A DNA stretch of 64,000 bases from Psychrosphaera haliotis (GCF_039523615.1 NZ_BAAAFQ010000006.1:186001-250000), one strand, 5' to 3'. Positions 16,958 through 26,283 are shown, numbered from the stretch's first letter. The notes: generated by a model from the letters alone, not told the origin. Made by a program: numbers and translations.

Positions 16958-17728
16958 TTACATATCAAAGTCAGGATAGGCGCGCTTAACTTTTCGCATC
17001 ATGGCTGGCCATGCTTTTTGGCCTCCAGTTTGACCCGAATGGACTATATTCGCTTGCGCTTTTATACCATCAACTATGCTTTGGTCTACCATAAACGCGG
17101 ATTTTCCCGTTGCTTGAACTTGTAATTGAATCTCACAAGCACGCGTTAAATCGTACATATGCATAAAGGCATCACCAATAGTTTTACCTAGTGTGATTGC
17201 ACCATGGTTTTTAAGCAGGAAAAAATTAGCATTACCCAAATCATCTTTGAGTCTTTGCTTTTCTTCATCATTAACAGCCAAACCTTCATAGTCGTGATAA
17301 GCAAGGGAAGCCAATGCAAACATTGAATACTGACTCAACGGCAATAAACCTTCTTCTAAACTTGCTACTGCAACAGTCTCATTAGTATGAACATGTAATG
17401 TACATTGATCTTCATGTCTTGCTTCATGCAGTGCGCTATGAATAGTGAAGCCAGCTGGGTTAATCGTAAAAGGACAGTCTTCTTGAACAATGTTGCCTTG
17501 AATATCAATCTTTACTAAATTCGATGCCGTGATTTCATCAAACGTAAGGCCAAATGCATTTAATAACAAATGATCAGTACCCGGAATACGAGCTGATATA
17601 TGAGAATGAATTAAGTCGTCCCAACCGTGCATCACTAATAATCGATAACATGCGGCCAATTCCACACGCGTCTGCCATTCTTGTTCAGACACTGAGTCTT
17701 TTAAGCTGACCACTGGCAAGTCGTACAT
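16958..17728 (-). CDS. Class II aldolase/adducin-family protein
   Basis: The 256-residue protein is of the class II aldolase/adducin fold. Metal-binding histidines H112 and H114 occur in LHVHTNE, and a third is in LLKNHGAITLG. Family members cleave or epimerise sugar phosphates or keto-deoxy acids in the cytoplasm. AAGGAA precedes the ATG. With the dehydratase 104 bp downstream, retro-aldol cleavage of a 2-keto-3-deoxy acid is a reasonable guess, though the family also has non-aldolase members, so this is inference. Confidence 0.87.
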   Translation of the reverse strand: MYDLPVVSLKDSVSEQEWQTRVELAACYRLLVMHGWDDLIHSHISARIPGTDHLLLNAFGLTFDEITASNLVKIDIQGNIVQEDCPFTINPAGFTIHSALHEARHEDQCTLHVHTNETVAVASLEEGLLPLSQYSMFALASLAYHDYEGLAVNDEEKQRLKDDLGNANFFLLKNHGAITLGKTIGDAFMHMYDLTRACEIQLQVQATGKSAFMVDQSIVDGIKAQANIVHSGQTGGQKAWPAMMRKVKRAYPDFDM

Positions 17729-18074
17729 AATTGTTCCTTAACGCTCTGATTTAGTTGGCAGTATATAGGATAGCCTTTACCAACCTTAATAACTGATAAT
17801 AATAATATATAGCGAGCCGTTTTTATATATTTGAATGCCTCTGTGTAAACTATTCTCAGCCAATATCCATTTAATTGCATTCGCAGTTAGTATCGTCCCA
17901 ATTTAAATTTTTAAAACCACCAGCTAGTACCTACATATGCTCACTTTCCTGTGTGAATTTAGTCAATAAAGTTGTGTTCTCAAACCACGACACCTTATGC
18001 TAATCGAAATAAACTTTACGTTTATCATAAAATTTAATTTGACTAACATAAAGCAAGTCACTATTGTAAATAAC
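17729..18074. other. 346-bp intergenic region
   Basis: There is no convincing gene here. It contains the promoter side of the aldolase gene and, at its right end, a strong-looking promoter for the HTH gene. The stretch 17797-17835 is very AT-rich (repeated ataata/tatata). A small frame crosses the right part on the minus strand but has no Shine-Dalgarno sequence and overlaps the HTH gene. Confidence 0.5.
18039..18067 (+). promoter_or_regulatory. Predicted promoter giving a leaderless HTH mRNA
   Basis: TTGACT (18039-18044) and TATTGT (18062-18067) are separated by 17 bp. The expected start of transcription, about seven bases after the -10 box, falls on or next to the ATG at 18075. No Shine-Dalgarno sequence is visible before that ATG. 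Confidence 0.5.
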
Positions 18075-18296
18075 ATGAATATACGAATTAACTTAGACAT
18101 AGAACTCGCGAAACAGAAAATGTCATTAACTGAATTGTCACAACAAATCGGCATTTCAATGACTAATCTATCCTTGTTGAAAAACGGTAAGGTTAAAGCG
18201 ATTCGATTTAGTACGCTAGAGGCTATATGCAAGGCATTAAGTTGTCAGCCCGGCGATATTTTGGTGTATGAAATTAAAGAGAAAGATGGGAGTTAA
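18075..18296 (+). CDS. Small Cro/CI-type HTH regulator (YozG-like)
   Basis: The 73-residue protein is essentially one XRE helix-turn-helix domain: a first helix with LDIELAKQKMS, the turn LSQQIGISMTNLSLLKNGK, and a C-terminal LEAICKALSCQPGDILVYE typical of YozG-type regulators. These often pair with a downstream membrane-protein gene. The frame is open further upstream, but the family start is ATG 18075, which lies directly after a promoter-like sequence and has no Shine-Dalgarno. A membrane protein gene follows at 60 bp. Confidence 0.88.
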   Translation: MNIRINLDIELAKQKMSLTELSQQIGISMTNLSLLKNGKVKAIRFSTLEAICKALSCQPGDILVYEIKEKDGS

Positions 18297-18356
18297 TCTA
18301 TTTTAAAAGTCGATTAACTAACTCTGACTTTACTTATTTTAAAACTGGAGATTTAA

Positions 18357-18974
18357 ATGAACAATCAATACATAAAACCAGCGATAGCCACTTTGCTGCT
18401 CGCCATCGTATTCCCCATTTATTGGAGCAGCGCGTTTTACTCAGCAAGCTTTAATAATGATATTTTTGCGTTTATAAAAGCCGATATGATGACACTTGGC
18501 TTCAGTGATTTAATGTTTGTGATCATGGGCGCACTTGAAGTTTACGTTTATTTGAGTTTAAGCAAAGCACTAAAAGTCCAACTTAACTCGCGCTTTGCTT
18601 CTATTTTGCTTATTGTAATGGCGATAGCCAGTGCCCTGTTCCACGGAACGGTGATCTTTGATGTTGCTTTAGCGATGACAAGTGGTGCGTTACCAAACTC
18701 ATCAATAGATAGCATAGTTGCTGTGGGTTTGTTTTTCGGTATTGCTGCGCTAGTTTTATTAGCGTTTTCTACTTTTATTTGCAGTATTGTAATATTAATC
18801 AACCACCAACAAATCAGCAGTATGTTGAAAGTCTTTTCTGTATTACTTTTAGTGGTGAGCATTCTACAAGTAACAGTGATTTTCTCTGCATTTAATTTAC
18901 TACTATTTCCATTCACCTTAGCCATGCTTGCGGTATACTTTGTGAAAGAACCAGACACATTGGAAATTGTTTAA
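18357..18974 (+). CDS. Multi-pass membrane protein
   Basis: This is a 205-residue protein with about five hydrophobic segments: residues ~8-28, 44-66, 80-104, 120-147 and 160-195. There is no recognised motif. It follows the small HTH gene with a clear GGAG Shine-Dalgarno. HTH plus membrane-protein pairs (for example with DUF2975 proteins) are common in bacteria; I cannot confirm that this one belongs to DUF2975. The GreA/B-like gene starts eight bases after its stop, so the three genes probably form one operon. Confidence 0.8.
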   Translation: MNNQYIKPAIATLLLAIVFPIYWSSAFYSASFNNDIFAFIKADMMTLGFSDLMFVIMGALEVYVYLSLSKALKVQLNSRFASILLIVMAIASALFHGTVIFDVALAMTSGALPNSSIDSIVAVGLFFGIAALVLLAFSTFICSIVILINHQQISSMLKVFSVLLLVVSILQVTVIFSAFNLLLFPFTLAMLAVYFVKEPDTLEIV

Positions 18975-18982
18975 ACTAATCT

Positions 18983-19468
18983 ATGAACATTGACAAATTA
19001 GCAGTATTTTCAGAATTATTTATTCAGTTAGAAAAGTCCTTTCTAGCAGCCTCCGATGCTGCAGAAGGGGCGCGTCAATTGGCAACTCACGAACAGAGTA
19101 AACCAGAAACTCAGTATGATACGGTTGGACTCGAAGCTTCATATTTAGCACATGGTCACTCACAACGTGCTGCAGACTTAGCCAATGCCATAGAGGATTG
19201 GAAAGTTTTACAACACAAAGTATTCAGTAATGAGTCTAGTATCGACGCAGGGGCTTTAGTTGAGCTCATTGATTCAGATGAAATTTCAAAAATGTTTTTA
19301 ATCGGCAATTATTCTGGTGGTTTAAAAATCGAGGTATCAGACGAAGTCGTTACCGTCATTACCTTATCGTCACCCCTGGGCGGAGCCATGAAATCAAAAC
19401 AAGTCGGTGATGAGTTTCAACACCCAGTTAATGCTAAGCTTAGTTTGGAAATAACTCACCTAGTCTAG
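18983..19468 (+). CDS. GreA/GreB-like C-terminal domain protein
   Basis: The 161-residue protein has a helical N-terminal part (residues ~1-75, with TQYDTVGLEASYLAHGHS) and a C-terminal beta domain whose SPLGGAMKSKQVGDEF matches the GreA/GreB C-terminal signature SPLGxAL-GKxVGDE. Such proteins may bind the secondary channel of RNA polymerase. The usual pair of acidic residues at the tip of the Gre coiled coil is not obvious, so transcript-cleavage activity is doubtful. It ends just before a hairpin shared with the convergent argS. Confidence 0.8.
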   Translation: MNIDKLAVFSELFIQLEKSFLAASDAAEGARQLATHEQSKPETQYDTVGLEASYLAHGHSQRAADLANAIEDWKVLQHKVFSNESSIDAGALVELIDSDEISKMFLIGNYSGGLKIEVSDEVVTVITLSSPLGGAMKSKQVGDEFQHPVNAKLSLEITHLV

Positions 19469-19510
19469 CTTCAGGACACAACAGTAATCCGCATCGCCTA
19501 AAGTTGAAAC

Positions 19511-19539
19511 AAAAAAACGGAGCACTAGGCTCCGCTTTT
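19511..19539. terminator. Bidirectional terminator between the Gre-like gene and argS
   Basis: CGGAGC (19518-19523) and GCTCCG (19529-19534) pair perfectly around ACTAG. The minus strand continues into seven T and the plus strand into CTTTT, so it can serve both convergent genes. Confidence 0.88.
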
Positions 19540-19598
19540 CAGAAAGTATATGACAAATCTAAACCCAAGGTTAGAGCTCAGGTTTAAACATTTTATAC

Positions 19599-21335
19599 TT
19601 ACATTTTTTCCATTGTTTCAATGCCTAACAAGTCTAAACCTTGCTTCATTGTTTTAGATACCAACAAGCTAAGTGCTAAACGGCTTTGTTTTGTTTCTTC
19701 TGGCACACCATCTTTTAAGATTGGGCACGCTTCGTAGAATGTCATGAACAAGCTAGCTAACTCATAAAGGTAAGTACATAACACATGAGGCGTTAAGTTT
19801 TGGCTAACCGCATTCATTACTTCAACAAACTGCAATAGCTTCATTGCTAACGCTTTTTCTTGAGCTTCTGCAATAACAACATTTGCAGCGAAGTCTTCAG
19901 TATTAATCCCCGCTTTACGGAAAATACTTTGAATACGCGCAAACGCATATTGCAAATAAGGAGCCGTATCGCCTTCAAAGCTCAACATGGTATCCCAGTC
20001 AAAAATGTAATCCGTTGTACGGTTTTTGCTTAAGTCTGCATATTTAATGGCACCAATACCTACTTTACGAGCAATCTCATTTTGCTCATCTGCAGATAGA
20101 TCACTATTTCGTTCTGCTAATAGTTTGCCTGCGCGCTCAACTGCTTCATCTAACAAGTCAGCTAGTTTTACCGTGCCACCAGTACGAGTTTTAAATGGTT
20201 TGCCGTCTTTACCTAGCATCATGCCAAATGGGCCATGCTCATAGGTCGTTTCTTCTCGTAACAATCCACCTTTGCGGCCAACTATTTCAGCTTGCTTAAA
20301 GTGGTAAGCTTGACGTGCGTCGGTAAAGATAATGATTCTGTCCGCATCTAATTCAAATGAGCGATACTTCATTGCCGCTAAATCAGTGGTTGAATACAAG
20401 AAACCACCGCCTGACTTTTCAACGATAAATACTGATGGCTCACCGTCTTTATTCGCTAACTCTTCAATGAATACAACTTGCGCACCTTGGTCTTCAACCA
20501 CAATGCCCTGCTCTTTTAAGTCAGCAACCACACCTGGTAACATTGGGTTATAAGCACTTTCACCCATAATGTCATCGTTAGTTAGCTTAACGTTCAGTTT
20601 CTCGTATACTTCTTCTGAGTGTTGAATAGACACTTCGATAAACTGCTGCCACAGAGCTTTACACTCAGCGTCACCGCCTTGAAGCTTAACAACATACTCA
20701 CGAGCTCGGTCAGCAAACCCTTCTTCGTCATCAAAACGAATTTTTGCTTCGCGGTAAAAGTCTTCTAAGTCTGACAGTGCGGTTGTTGCAACTTCAGATG
20801 CTTGCAGCTTGTCTTGTAAATGCGCGATCAACATTCCGAACTGTGTTCCCCAATCACCCATGTGGTTTTGACGAATCACATCGTGACCTAAGAATTCAAT
20901 AACGCGTGCAACGGCATCACCTATAATCGTTGAACGAAGGTGACCAACGTGCATTTCTTTGGCTAGGTTTGGTGAAGACAAATCAACAACAACTTTTTTA
21001 GCCAACTCTTTTTCGATGGCTAAACGAGGATCTGCCAGTGCAGTTTCAACCTGTGCGGCTAACCACTCTGGACGAAGCTTTACATTGATAAAACCAGGGC
21101 CAGCAATTTCTAAGCTATCAGCCATATCATCTAGGTTTACTTGCTCAACAATAGTCTCTGCAATATCACGTGGCTTTTGTTTTAAAATTTTCGCCAGTGC
21201 CATAGCACCGTTAAACTGATATTCACCAAATTCAGGTCGAGTACTGCGAGCCAATGGTGCTGGTGCGCCTTCTGCGCCTTCAATGTTGCTTAATGCTTGT
21301 TTAAATCTGTCTTGAACTAATTGAAATACATTCAT
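19599..21335 (-). CDS. argS: Arginyl-tRNA synthetase
   Basis: This cytoplasmic class I aminoacyl-tRNA synthetase charges tRNA-Arg. The 578-residue protein has the arginyl-specific N-terminal domain (residues 1-~115) and the HIGH-type motif HVGH at 129-132. It has no canonical KMSKS; a GKDGKPFKTRTGG loop takes its place, as is usual for ArgS. A C-terminal anticodon-binding helical domain completes it. Length matches E. coli ArgS (577). It begins 16 bp after prfC on the same strand and ends at a bidirectional terminator. Confidence 0.98.
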   Translation of the reverse strand: MNVFQLVQDRFKQALSNIEGAEGAPAPLARSTRPEFGEYQFNGAMALAKILKQKPRDIAETIVEQVNLDDMADSLEIAGPGFINVKLRPEWLAAQVETALADPRLAIEKELAKKVVVDLSSPNLAKEMHVGHLRSTIIGDAVARVIEFLGHDVIRQNHMGDWGTQFGMLIAHLQDKLQASEVATTALSDLEDFYREAKIRFDDEEGFADRAREYVVKLQGGDAECKALWQQFIEVSIQHSEEVYEKLNVKLTNDDIMGESAYNPMLPGVVADLKEQGIVVEDQGAQVVFIEELANKDGEPSVFIVEKSGGGFLYSTTDLAAMKYRSFELDADRIIIFTDARQAYHFKQAEIVGRKGGLLREETTYEHGPFGMMLGKDGKPFKTRTGGTVKLADLLDEAVERAGKLLAERNSDLSADEQNEIARKVGIGAIKYADLSKNRTTDYIFDWDTMLSFEGDTAPYLQYAFARIQSIFRKAGINTEDFAANVVIAEAQEKALAMKLLQFVEVMNAVSQNLTPHVLCTYLYELASLFMTFYEACPILKDGVPEETKQSRLALSLLVSKTMKQGLDLLGIETMEKM

Positions 21336-21351
21336 TTTCTTTAGTGCCTAA

Positions 21352-22935
21352 TTAGTGTTCACGAGTTTCTAAGAAACGGACATCTGGGTAACGTTCCATA
21401 GATAAGTTTAAGTTCACTCTTGTAGGAGCAATGTACGCCAAGCTGTCACCACCATCTAACGCTAAGTTAGTGGCACATTTGCGGCGGAACTCATCTAGTT
21501 TTTTCTCATCGTCGCACTCTACCCAACGAGCAGTTGCCACGTTTACATTTTCATAAATTGCTTCAACGTTGTATTCCGATTTTAATCGTTGAACAACAAC
21601 ATCAAACTGAAGTACACCAACCGCGCCTACGATCAAATCGTTGTTTTCAAGTGGACGGAATACCTGTACAGCACCTTCTTCTGATAACTGAATAAGGCCT
21701 TTTAATAGCTGCTTTTGCTTCAGTGGATCTTTAAGACGGATACGACGGAATAATTCTGGTGCGAAGTTTGGAATACCACTAAATTTAAAGTCTTCACCAT
21801 GTGTAAAGGTGTCACCAATCTTAATAGTGCCGTGGTTATGCAAACCAATGATGTCGCCCGGCCATGCTTCTTCAACTTGGGCACGGTCACCAGCAACAAA
21901 AGTTAACGCATCTGAAATTCGAACGTCTTTTCCTAAACGAACGTGTTTCATTTTCATGCCTTTTTCATATTTACCAGAAACGATACGCATGAAGGCAACA
22001 CGGTCACGGTGTTTAGGGTCCATGTTTGCTTGTATTTTGAATACAAAACCACTGAAGTTTGACTCTTCTGCTGATACAGAACGTTCGTTCGTTTCGCGAG
22101 GCATTGGCGTTGGCGCCCATTCAGTCAAACCATCTAACATGTGGTCGACACCAAAGTTACCTAAAGCGGTACCAAAAAATACTGGTGTTAATTCGCCTGC
22201 TAAAAACAACTCTCTATCAAATTCATGTGACGCACCAACAACTAGCTCTAGTTCTTCACGTAATTGTTCTGCAAGGTCTTCACCTACTGCGGCATCTATC
22301 TCAGGGTTATCAACACCTTTAATCGTACGAACTTCTTGGATTGTGTGGCCTTGGCCTGTGGCATATAAAATAACTTCGTCACGAAGAATATGATAAACAC
22401 CTTTGAACAATTTACCGCAACCGATTGGCCAAGTGATTGGTGAACATGCAATCTTTAATTCTGATTCCACTTCATCCATTACTTCCATTGGATCACGAAT
22501 GTCACGGTCCAATTTGTTCATGAACGTTATGATTGGTGTATCACGAAGGCGAGTAACCTCCATTAACTTACGAGTTCTATCTTCTACACCCTTCGCGGTA
22601 TCAATAACCATTAAGCAGGAATCAACAGCAGTTAATGTACGGTAAGTATCTTCAGAGAAGTCTTCGTGTCCTGGAGTATCGAGTAAATTGACCAAACATT
22701 CGTTATATGGGAATTGCATAACAGACGTAGTAATTGAAATACCACGATCTTTTTCCATCTCCATCCAGTCAGATTTTGCATGCTGGTTTGAACCACGACC
22801 TTTAACAGTACCTGCTGTTTGAAGGTGTTGTCCGAACAACAATACCTTTTCGGTGATAGTTGTTTTACCGGCATCCGGGTGCGAGATGATCGCGAATGTG
22901 CGTCGAATGTCGACTTGCTGTTGTTGCGCAGACAT
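21352..22935 (-). CDS. prfC: Peptide chain release factor 3
   Basis: RF3 is the translational GTPase that removes RF1/RF2 from the ribosome after peptide release. The 527-residue protein has P-loop SHPDAGKTTITEK (residues 18-30), switch region RGISITTSVMQF, the G3 motif DTPGHEDFSEDTYRTL, and NKLD as G4. It is followed closely by argS. In E. coli prfC lies near rimI and holD; here those two genes lie about 2.3 kb away, separated by an oppositely oriented membrane-protein gene. Confidence 0.98.
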   Translation of the reverse strand: MSAQQQQVDIRRTFAIISHPDAGKTTITEKVLLFGQHLQTAGTVKGRGSNQHAKSDWMEMEKDRGISITTSVMQFPYNECLVNLLDTPGHEDFSEDTYRTLTAVDSCLMVIDTAKGVEDRTRKLMEVTRLRDTPIITFMNKLDRDIRDPMEVMDEVESELKIACSPITWPIGCGKLFKGVYHILRDEVILYATGQGHTIQEVRTIKGVDNPEIDAAVGEDLAEQLREELELVVGASHEFDRELFLAGELTPVFFGTALGNFGVDHMLDGLTEWAPTPMPRETNERSVSAEESNFSGFVFKIQANMDPKHRDRVAFMRIVSGKYEKGMKMKHVRLGKDVRISDALTFVAGDRAQVEEAWPGDIIGLHNHGTIKIGDTFTHGEDFKFSGIPNFAPELFRRIRLKDPLKQKQLLKGLIQLSEEGAVQVFRPLENNDLIVGAVGVLQFDVVVQRLKSEYNVEAIYENVNVATARWVECDDEKKLDEFRRKCATNLALDGGDSLAYIAPTRVNLNLSMERYPDVRFLETREH

Positions 22936-23110
22936 GCAAATTACCTGTATTAAATATGGATTGAAAAAGAGAATAAAATTTTAGCCGCGTATTATAGCCG
23001 AATTAGGATTAAAAGTAAGGCGCTGATTCACCTTAAACTGCGTTTTTTCTGACACTATTTTAACCTTAGCTAAAAGCCGTGTATCATGCCTGTTTTCGGC
23101 CATCACACGA

Positions 23111-25243
23111 GTGAACAACAACTTGAAAGCGTCTTTTGTTTTAACCATTTTTCTCAGTTCATTTTTACTTTTCTCAATTCAACCTATTTACGCAAAACTG
23201 ATATTGCCGAACTTAGGTGGTGGCAGTGCCGTTTGGACCGCGTGTTTATTGTTTTTTCAAACAATGTTACTGGCTGGTTACCTTTACTCATTTATTTTAA
23301 GTAAGCTGAAAAACACAAGCTTTCAAGCCAAGTTTCATGCGGTGATAGTTTTGATTGCCGCCACCTTAATGCCCGTTTCCAATGATTGGTCTAACGCCAT
23401 ATTTGTTGACGTGCAATCGCCATTTTGGGACATATTTAAACTGTTATTTTACACTATTGGCGTGCCGTATTTTGTATTATCAACAACGGCCCCTTTGATT
23501 CAGCATTGGTTAGGGCAAACTTCATTGAAATCTAAAGCTTATCGCTTATATTCAGTTTCTAACATTGCCGCGCTGCTCGCCTTATTTAGTTACCCATTCA
23601 TTATTGAGCACCAGCTGACACTCAACAATCAAACCTTTTACTGGTCTGGTGTTTACTTGCTTTTTTCCGCGACCATTGGCTTAAGTATCTATACCGCGTT
23701 AAAGCTGGCACCGGAGAGTTTACCGGAACTGACAGATGCAGATTCCATTGAGGCGATGCCAAGCTTTTTGAAAATGCTTAGCTGGTTTTTGCTGTCCGCG
23801 GCTGGCGTTGTATTGCTGATTGCTACCACCAGCAAAATGACACAAAACATTCCACCTATTCCTTTTTTATGGATCACACCATTAGCGGTTTATCTCGTGA
23901 CGTTTATTTTGACCTTCCATAATGAAAGACTTTACGCCCGCTGGTATTGGCTGGCGGCGTTTATCGTTAGCTCCGTTATTGCATTGCTGCTGTTTTATAT
24001 AGGCACACATTTCAGTGCTATTTCACAAATATCGCTTTATTTATTAACCATGTTTATTGCCACCATGGTTTGTCACGGCGAATTGGTGAAAACAAAACCA
24101 GATACTCAGCACCTTACTCTGTTTTATTTATTACTAGCCGCAGGCGGCGCAGCAGGAAGTTTGTTTGCTTCTTTTTTTGCTACTCAATTTTTCACGCAAA
24201 ACTATGAATACATTATTGGCTTTATGGCGATTTACGCTTTGTTGCCCCTGTCTATTTTTAGCCATAATAAAACACTTAAAAGACCAGATACTAATATTGA
24301 TATAGCCTCGTTCAACGCTAAACCAGACAATAAGCTGGCATTCACTAGTCTTGCTGGGTTTGTAGCTTTTGGTTTCTTTTTCAACTTTTTAAACTCTCAA
24401 TTTAATCAGTTTAATGTTTATGAAAGTCGCAACTTTTACGGCTCACTCGCAGTTAAAGATTTACTGAATATTTCACCACCAGAACGCCGACTGGTTGATG
24501 GTTATACCGCACATGGCGCTCAACGCCTGCCTTCCATAAATCACTCGTCCAATTCTGCTGCAAAAGTTGATCTAGAACCTCTTAGTTACTACCGTCCGGC
24601 ATCGGGTATTGGTCTCACTTTGCAAATGCCTACACAGCAAGCGTCACGAAAAGTAGGACTTATTGGTTTAGGCGTAGGTGCATTAGCCTATTACGGTCAG
24701 TCCAATGATAACTATATATTTTATGAGTTAAATCCCGACGTGGCTTTTGTGGCCAATACCTATTTTGATTATCTAAAGCGTTCGCGCGCTCAGGTAAATA
24801 TTAAATTAGGTGATGCTAGAGTCATGTTGGAACAAGAGATGAATAATGAGGGTAGCCAGCAGTTTGATCTGTTGGTGGTTGATGCCTTTTCGAGTGATGC
24901 CATTCCGGTTCACTTGCTTACTGAGGAAGCAATAAACCTTTACCAACATCATCTTAAACAAAATGGCTTAATGGCATTCCATATTTCAAATAGCTATTTA
25001 AACTTAAAACCTGTGATGCGAAGCATTGCTAAGCAATTAAAAATGACGGCGGTTTATTTTAAAGCCGAGTCTGAAGATGCAAATATTCACACAACTGAGT
25101 GGGTAGTATTTACTAATAATAAGAAGTACTTGGCTCAACCAACGGTAAAATCATTTGGCTCAAGTATTTTAATGACTGGCGGAGCAACCGTTAATTGGAC
25201 CGACGATTACTCAAGCTTGTTGTCGGTACTAAAGCTTAACTAG
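23111..25243 (+). CDS. Fused membrane protein / spermidine-synthase-like protein
   Basis: The 710-residue protein has two parts. Residues ~1-440 hold many hydrophobic helices, starting with FVLTIFLSSFLLFSIQPIYAKLILPNLGG, a signature of the fused MFS/spermidine-synthase family. Residues ~500-700 form a Rossmann methyltransferase-like domain of the spermidine-synthase type (VGLIGLGVGALAYYG, YELNPDV, LGDAR, LLVVDAFSSDAIPVHLLT). The name does not prove polyamine synthesis, since the family includes proteins of unknown substrate. The start is GTG at 23111; no in-frame ATG lies upstream. It is oriented against its neighbours prfC and rimI. Confidence 0.88.
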   Translation: MNNNLKASFVLTIFLSSFLLFSIQPIYAKLILPNLGGGSAVWTACLLFFQTMLLAGYLYSFILSKLKNTSFQAKFHAVIVLIAATLMPVSNDWSNAIFVDVQSPFWDIFKLLFYTIGVPYFVLSTTAPLIQHWLGQTSLKSKAYRLYSVSNIAALLALFSYPFIIEHQLTLNNQTFYWSGVYLLFSATIGLSIYTALKLAPESLPELTDADSIEAMPSFLKMLSWFLLSAAGVVLLIATTSKMTQNIPPIPFLWITPLAVYLVTFILTFHNERLYARWYWLAAFIVSSVIALLLFYIGTHFSAISQISLYLLTMFIATMVCHGELVKTKPDTQHLTLFYLLLAAGGAAGSLFASFFATQFFTQNYEYIIGFMAIYALLPLSIFSHNKTLKRPDTNIDIASFNAKPDNKLAFTSLAGFVAFGFFFNFLNSQFNQFNVYESRNFYGSLAVKDLLNISPPERRLVDGYTAHGAQRLPSINHSSNSAAKVDLEPLSYYRPASGIGLTLQMPTQQASRKVGLIGLGVGALAYYGQSNDNYIFYELNPDVAFVANTYFDYLKRSRAQVNIKLGDARVMLEQEMNNEGSQQFDLLVVDAFSSDAIPVHLLTEEAINLYQHHLKQNGLMAFHISNSYLNLKPVMRSIAKQLKMTAVYFKAESEDANIHTTEWVVFTNNKKYLAQPTVKSFGSSILMTGGATVNWTDDYSSLLSVLKLN

Positions 25244-25258
25244 AGTTTGTGCTGCTTG

Positions 25259-25720
25259 CTACAGTGCTTTTTTCATAGACAGTGCGTGTTCTTTTTCAAC
25301 GCTATTAGGCACTGAGTAGTAATTTTTTCTGACGCTCTGTGTTACAAAGCCAAATGACTCATAAAGAGCAACCGCAGCTTGGTTGCTCTCTCTCACTTCC
25401 AACCAAATTTCTTCTGCCTGTATGCTTTCACTATACGTAAACAAATCATTCATTAACGCTTTGCTTAAGCCTTTACCTTGGTGATCTTTGGCAATACATA
25501 TGTTTTCCAAAGACACTTCGCCAGCAACATGGTCTGAAAAATAATATCCGATAAGTTGATATTGTTTTTTCTCTATTTGAAACAAGCCCATATTATGACT
25601 ACGCGAGCCAAAACTAGAGGAAACAATACGCTCACTCCAAGGTGCTAAGTGCGCAGTGTTTTCAATTTCCATAATTTCGGAGATATGAGAATGGTTTAAT
25701 GGTTCTATTCTTGTTTTCAT
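25259..25720 (-). CDS. rimI: Ribosomal protein S18-alanine N-acetyltransferase
   Basis: RimI is a GNAT acetyltransferase that acetylates the N-terminal alanine of ribosomal protein S18. The 153-residue protein has the early APWSERIVSSSF region typical of RimI, motif A VSLENICIAKDHQGKGLSKALM for acetyl-CoA binding, and the C-terminal NQAAVALYESFGFV with YYSVPNS. It follows holD on the same strand, the E. coli order holD-rimI. Confidence 0.95.
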   Translation of the reverse strand: MKTRIEPLNHSHISEIMEIENTAHLAPWSERIVSSSFGSRSHNMGLFQIEKKQYQLIGYYFSDHVAGEVSLENICIAKDHQGKGLSKALMNDLFTYSESIQAEEIWLEVRESNQAAVALYESFGFVTQSVRKNYYSVPNSVEKEHALSMKKAL

Positions 25721-25775
25721 TAGCTGGCTTTTATTAGCTGAGATTCATCGGTTAGTGTTTGTTTTTAGTTTTTTA

Positions 25776-26105
25776 TTACTGGCTAACCAAAGGTGCCAAC
25801 GTTGACCAAACCTGCTGTTTTTGAGCGCTTGATAAATCACTTATCGGTGCTGTTATTAATTGTGTTTTAGTAGCAATAACACGGGTAGATTTACCTTCAA
25901 TCAACCACGAAAAGCTTTCAGTAAGCTGAACCTTTTGGCCCACCACTTTCATTTGAGGAAAGAGAACCAACAAGTCTTTTTCAAATGATGGCTCTAGCAC
26001 CATATCTTTAGTCAACGATTCTTTTGATGATGCATCGAGAGAGCCAGCTTGCAGAAATTTAATGCCAAGCTTTTTCATGCATTCTATTTGATGAGGTGTG
26101 TACAC
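25776..26105 (-). CDS. holD: DNA polymerase III psi subunit HolD-like protein
   Basis: Psi (HolD) links the clamp loader to SSB through chi (HolC). This 109-residue protein is short (E. coli HolD is 137) and divergent, but the N-terminal MKKLGIKFLQ segment aligns with the E. coli QQLGITQWSL region. The C-terminal FSWLIEG... ITAPISDLSSAQKQQVWSTL aligns with the NSWRLG... ASPALTDLRANPTARAALWQQ part. Position directly upstream of rimI supports the call. The start appears to be GTG at 26105; an ATG nine codons later would remove part of the conserved SSB-contact region. Confidence 0.78.
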   Translation of the reverse strand: MYTPHQIECMKKLGIKFLQAGSLDASSKESLTKDMVLEPSFEKDLLVLFPQMKVVGQKVQLTESFSWLIEGKSTRVIATKTQLITAPISDLSSAQKQQVWSTLAPLVSQ

Positions 26106-26245
26106 AGTGGAACCAAAATTATGAAATAAAAATTAATGATATCTAAATTTGAGGAGTTGAGCCATTAGAGATTTAATTAACTAAATTAACTGTCCATGTT
26201 AGCAAAGCACTTAAAGGAAGCGTTTGAGCTCGTGAATTTCAGGCA

Positions 26246-26270
26246 CAAAAAAACCGCAACTAAGCGGTTT
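26246..26270 (-). terminator. Terminator hairpin, left copy (after tRNA-Trp remnant)
   Basis: AAACCGC (26251-26257) and GCGGTTT (26264-26270) pair around a six-base loop; the minus strand runs on into a T tract. It differs by one loop base from the right copy. Confidence 0.75.
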
Positions 26271-26283
26271 AATTTCTTTGACT

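Noticed and set aside
18548..18958. 136-codon minus-strand frame
   Set aside because: It lies inside the membrane-protein gene and is a compositional shadow.
21809..22393. 194-codon frame opposite prfC
   Set aside because: It is a shadow of the highly expressed prfC gene on the other strand, with no recognisable domain.
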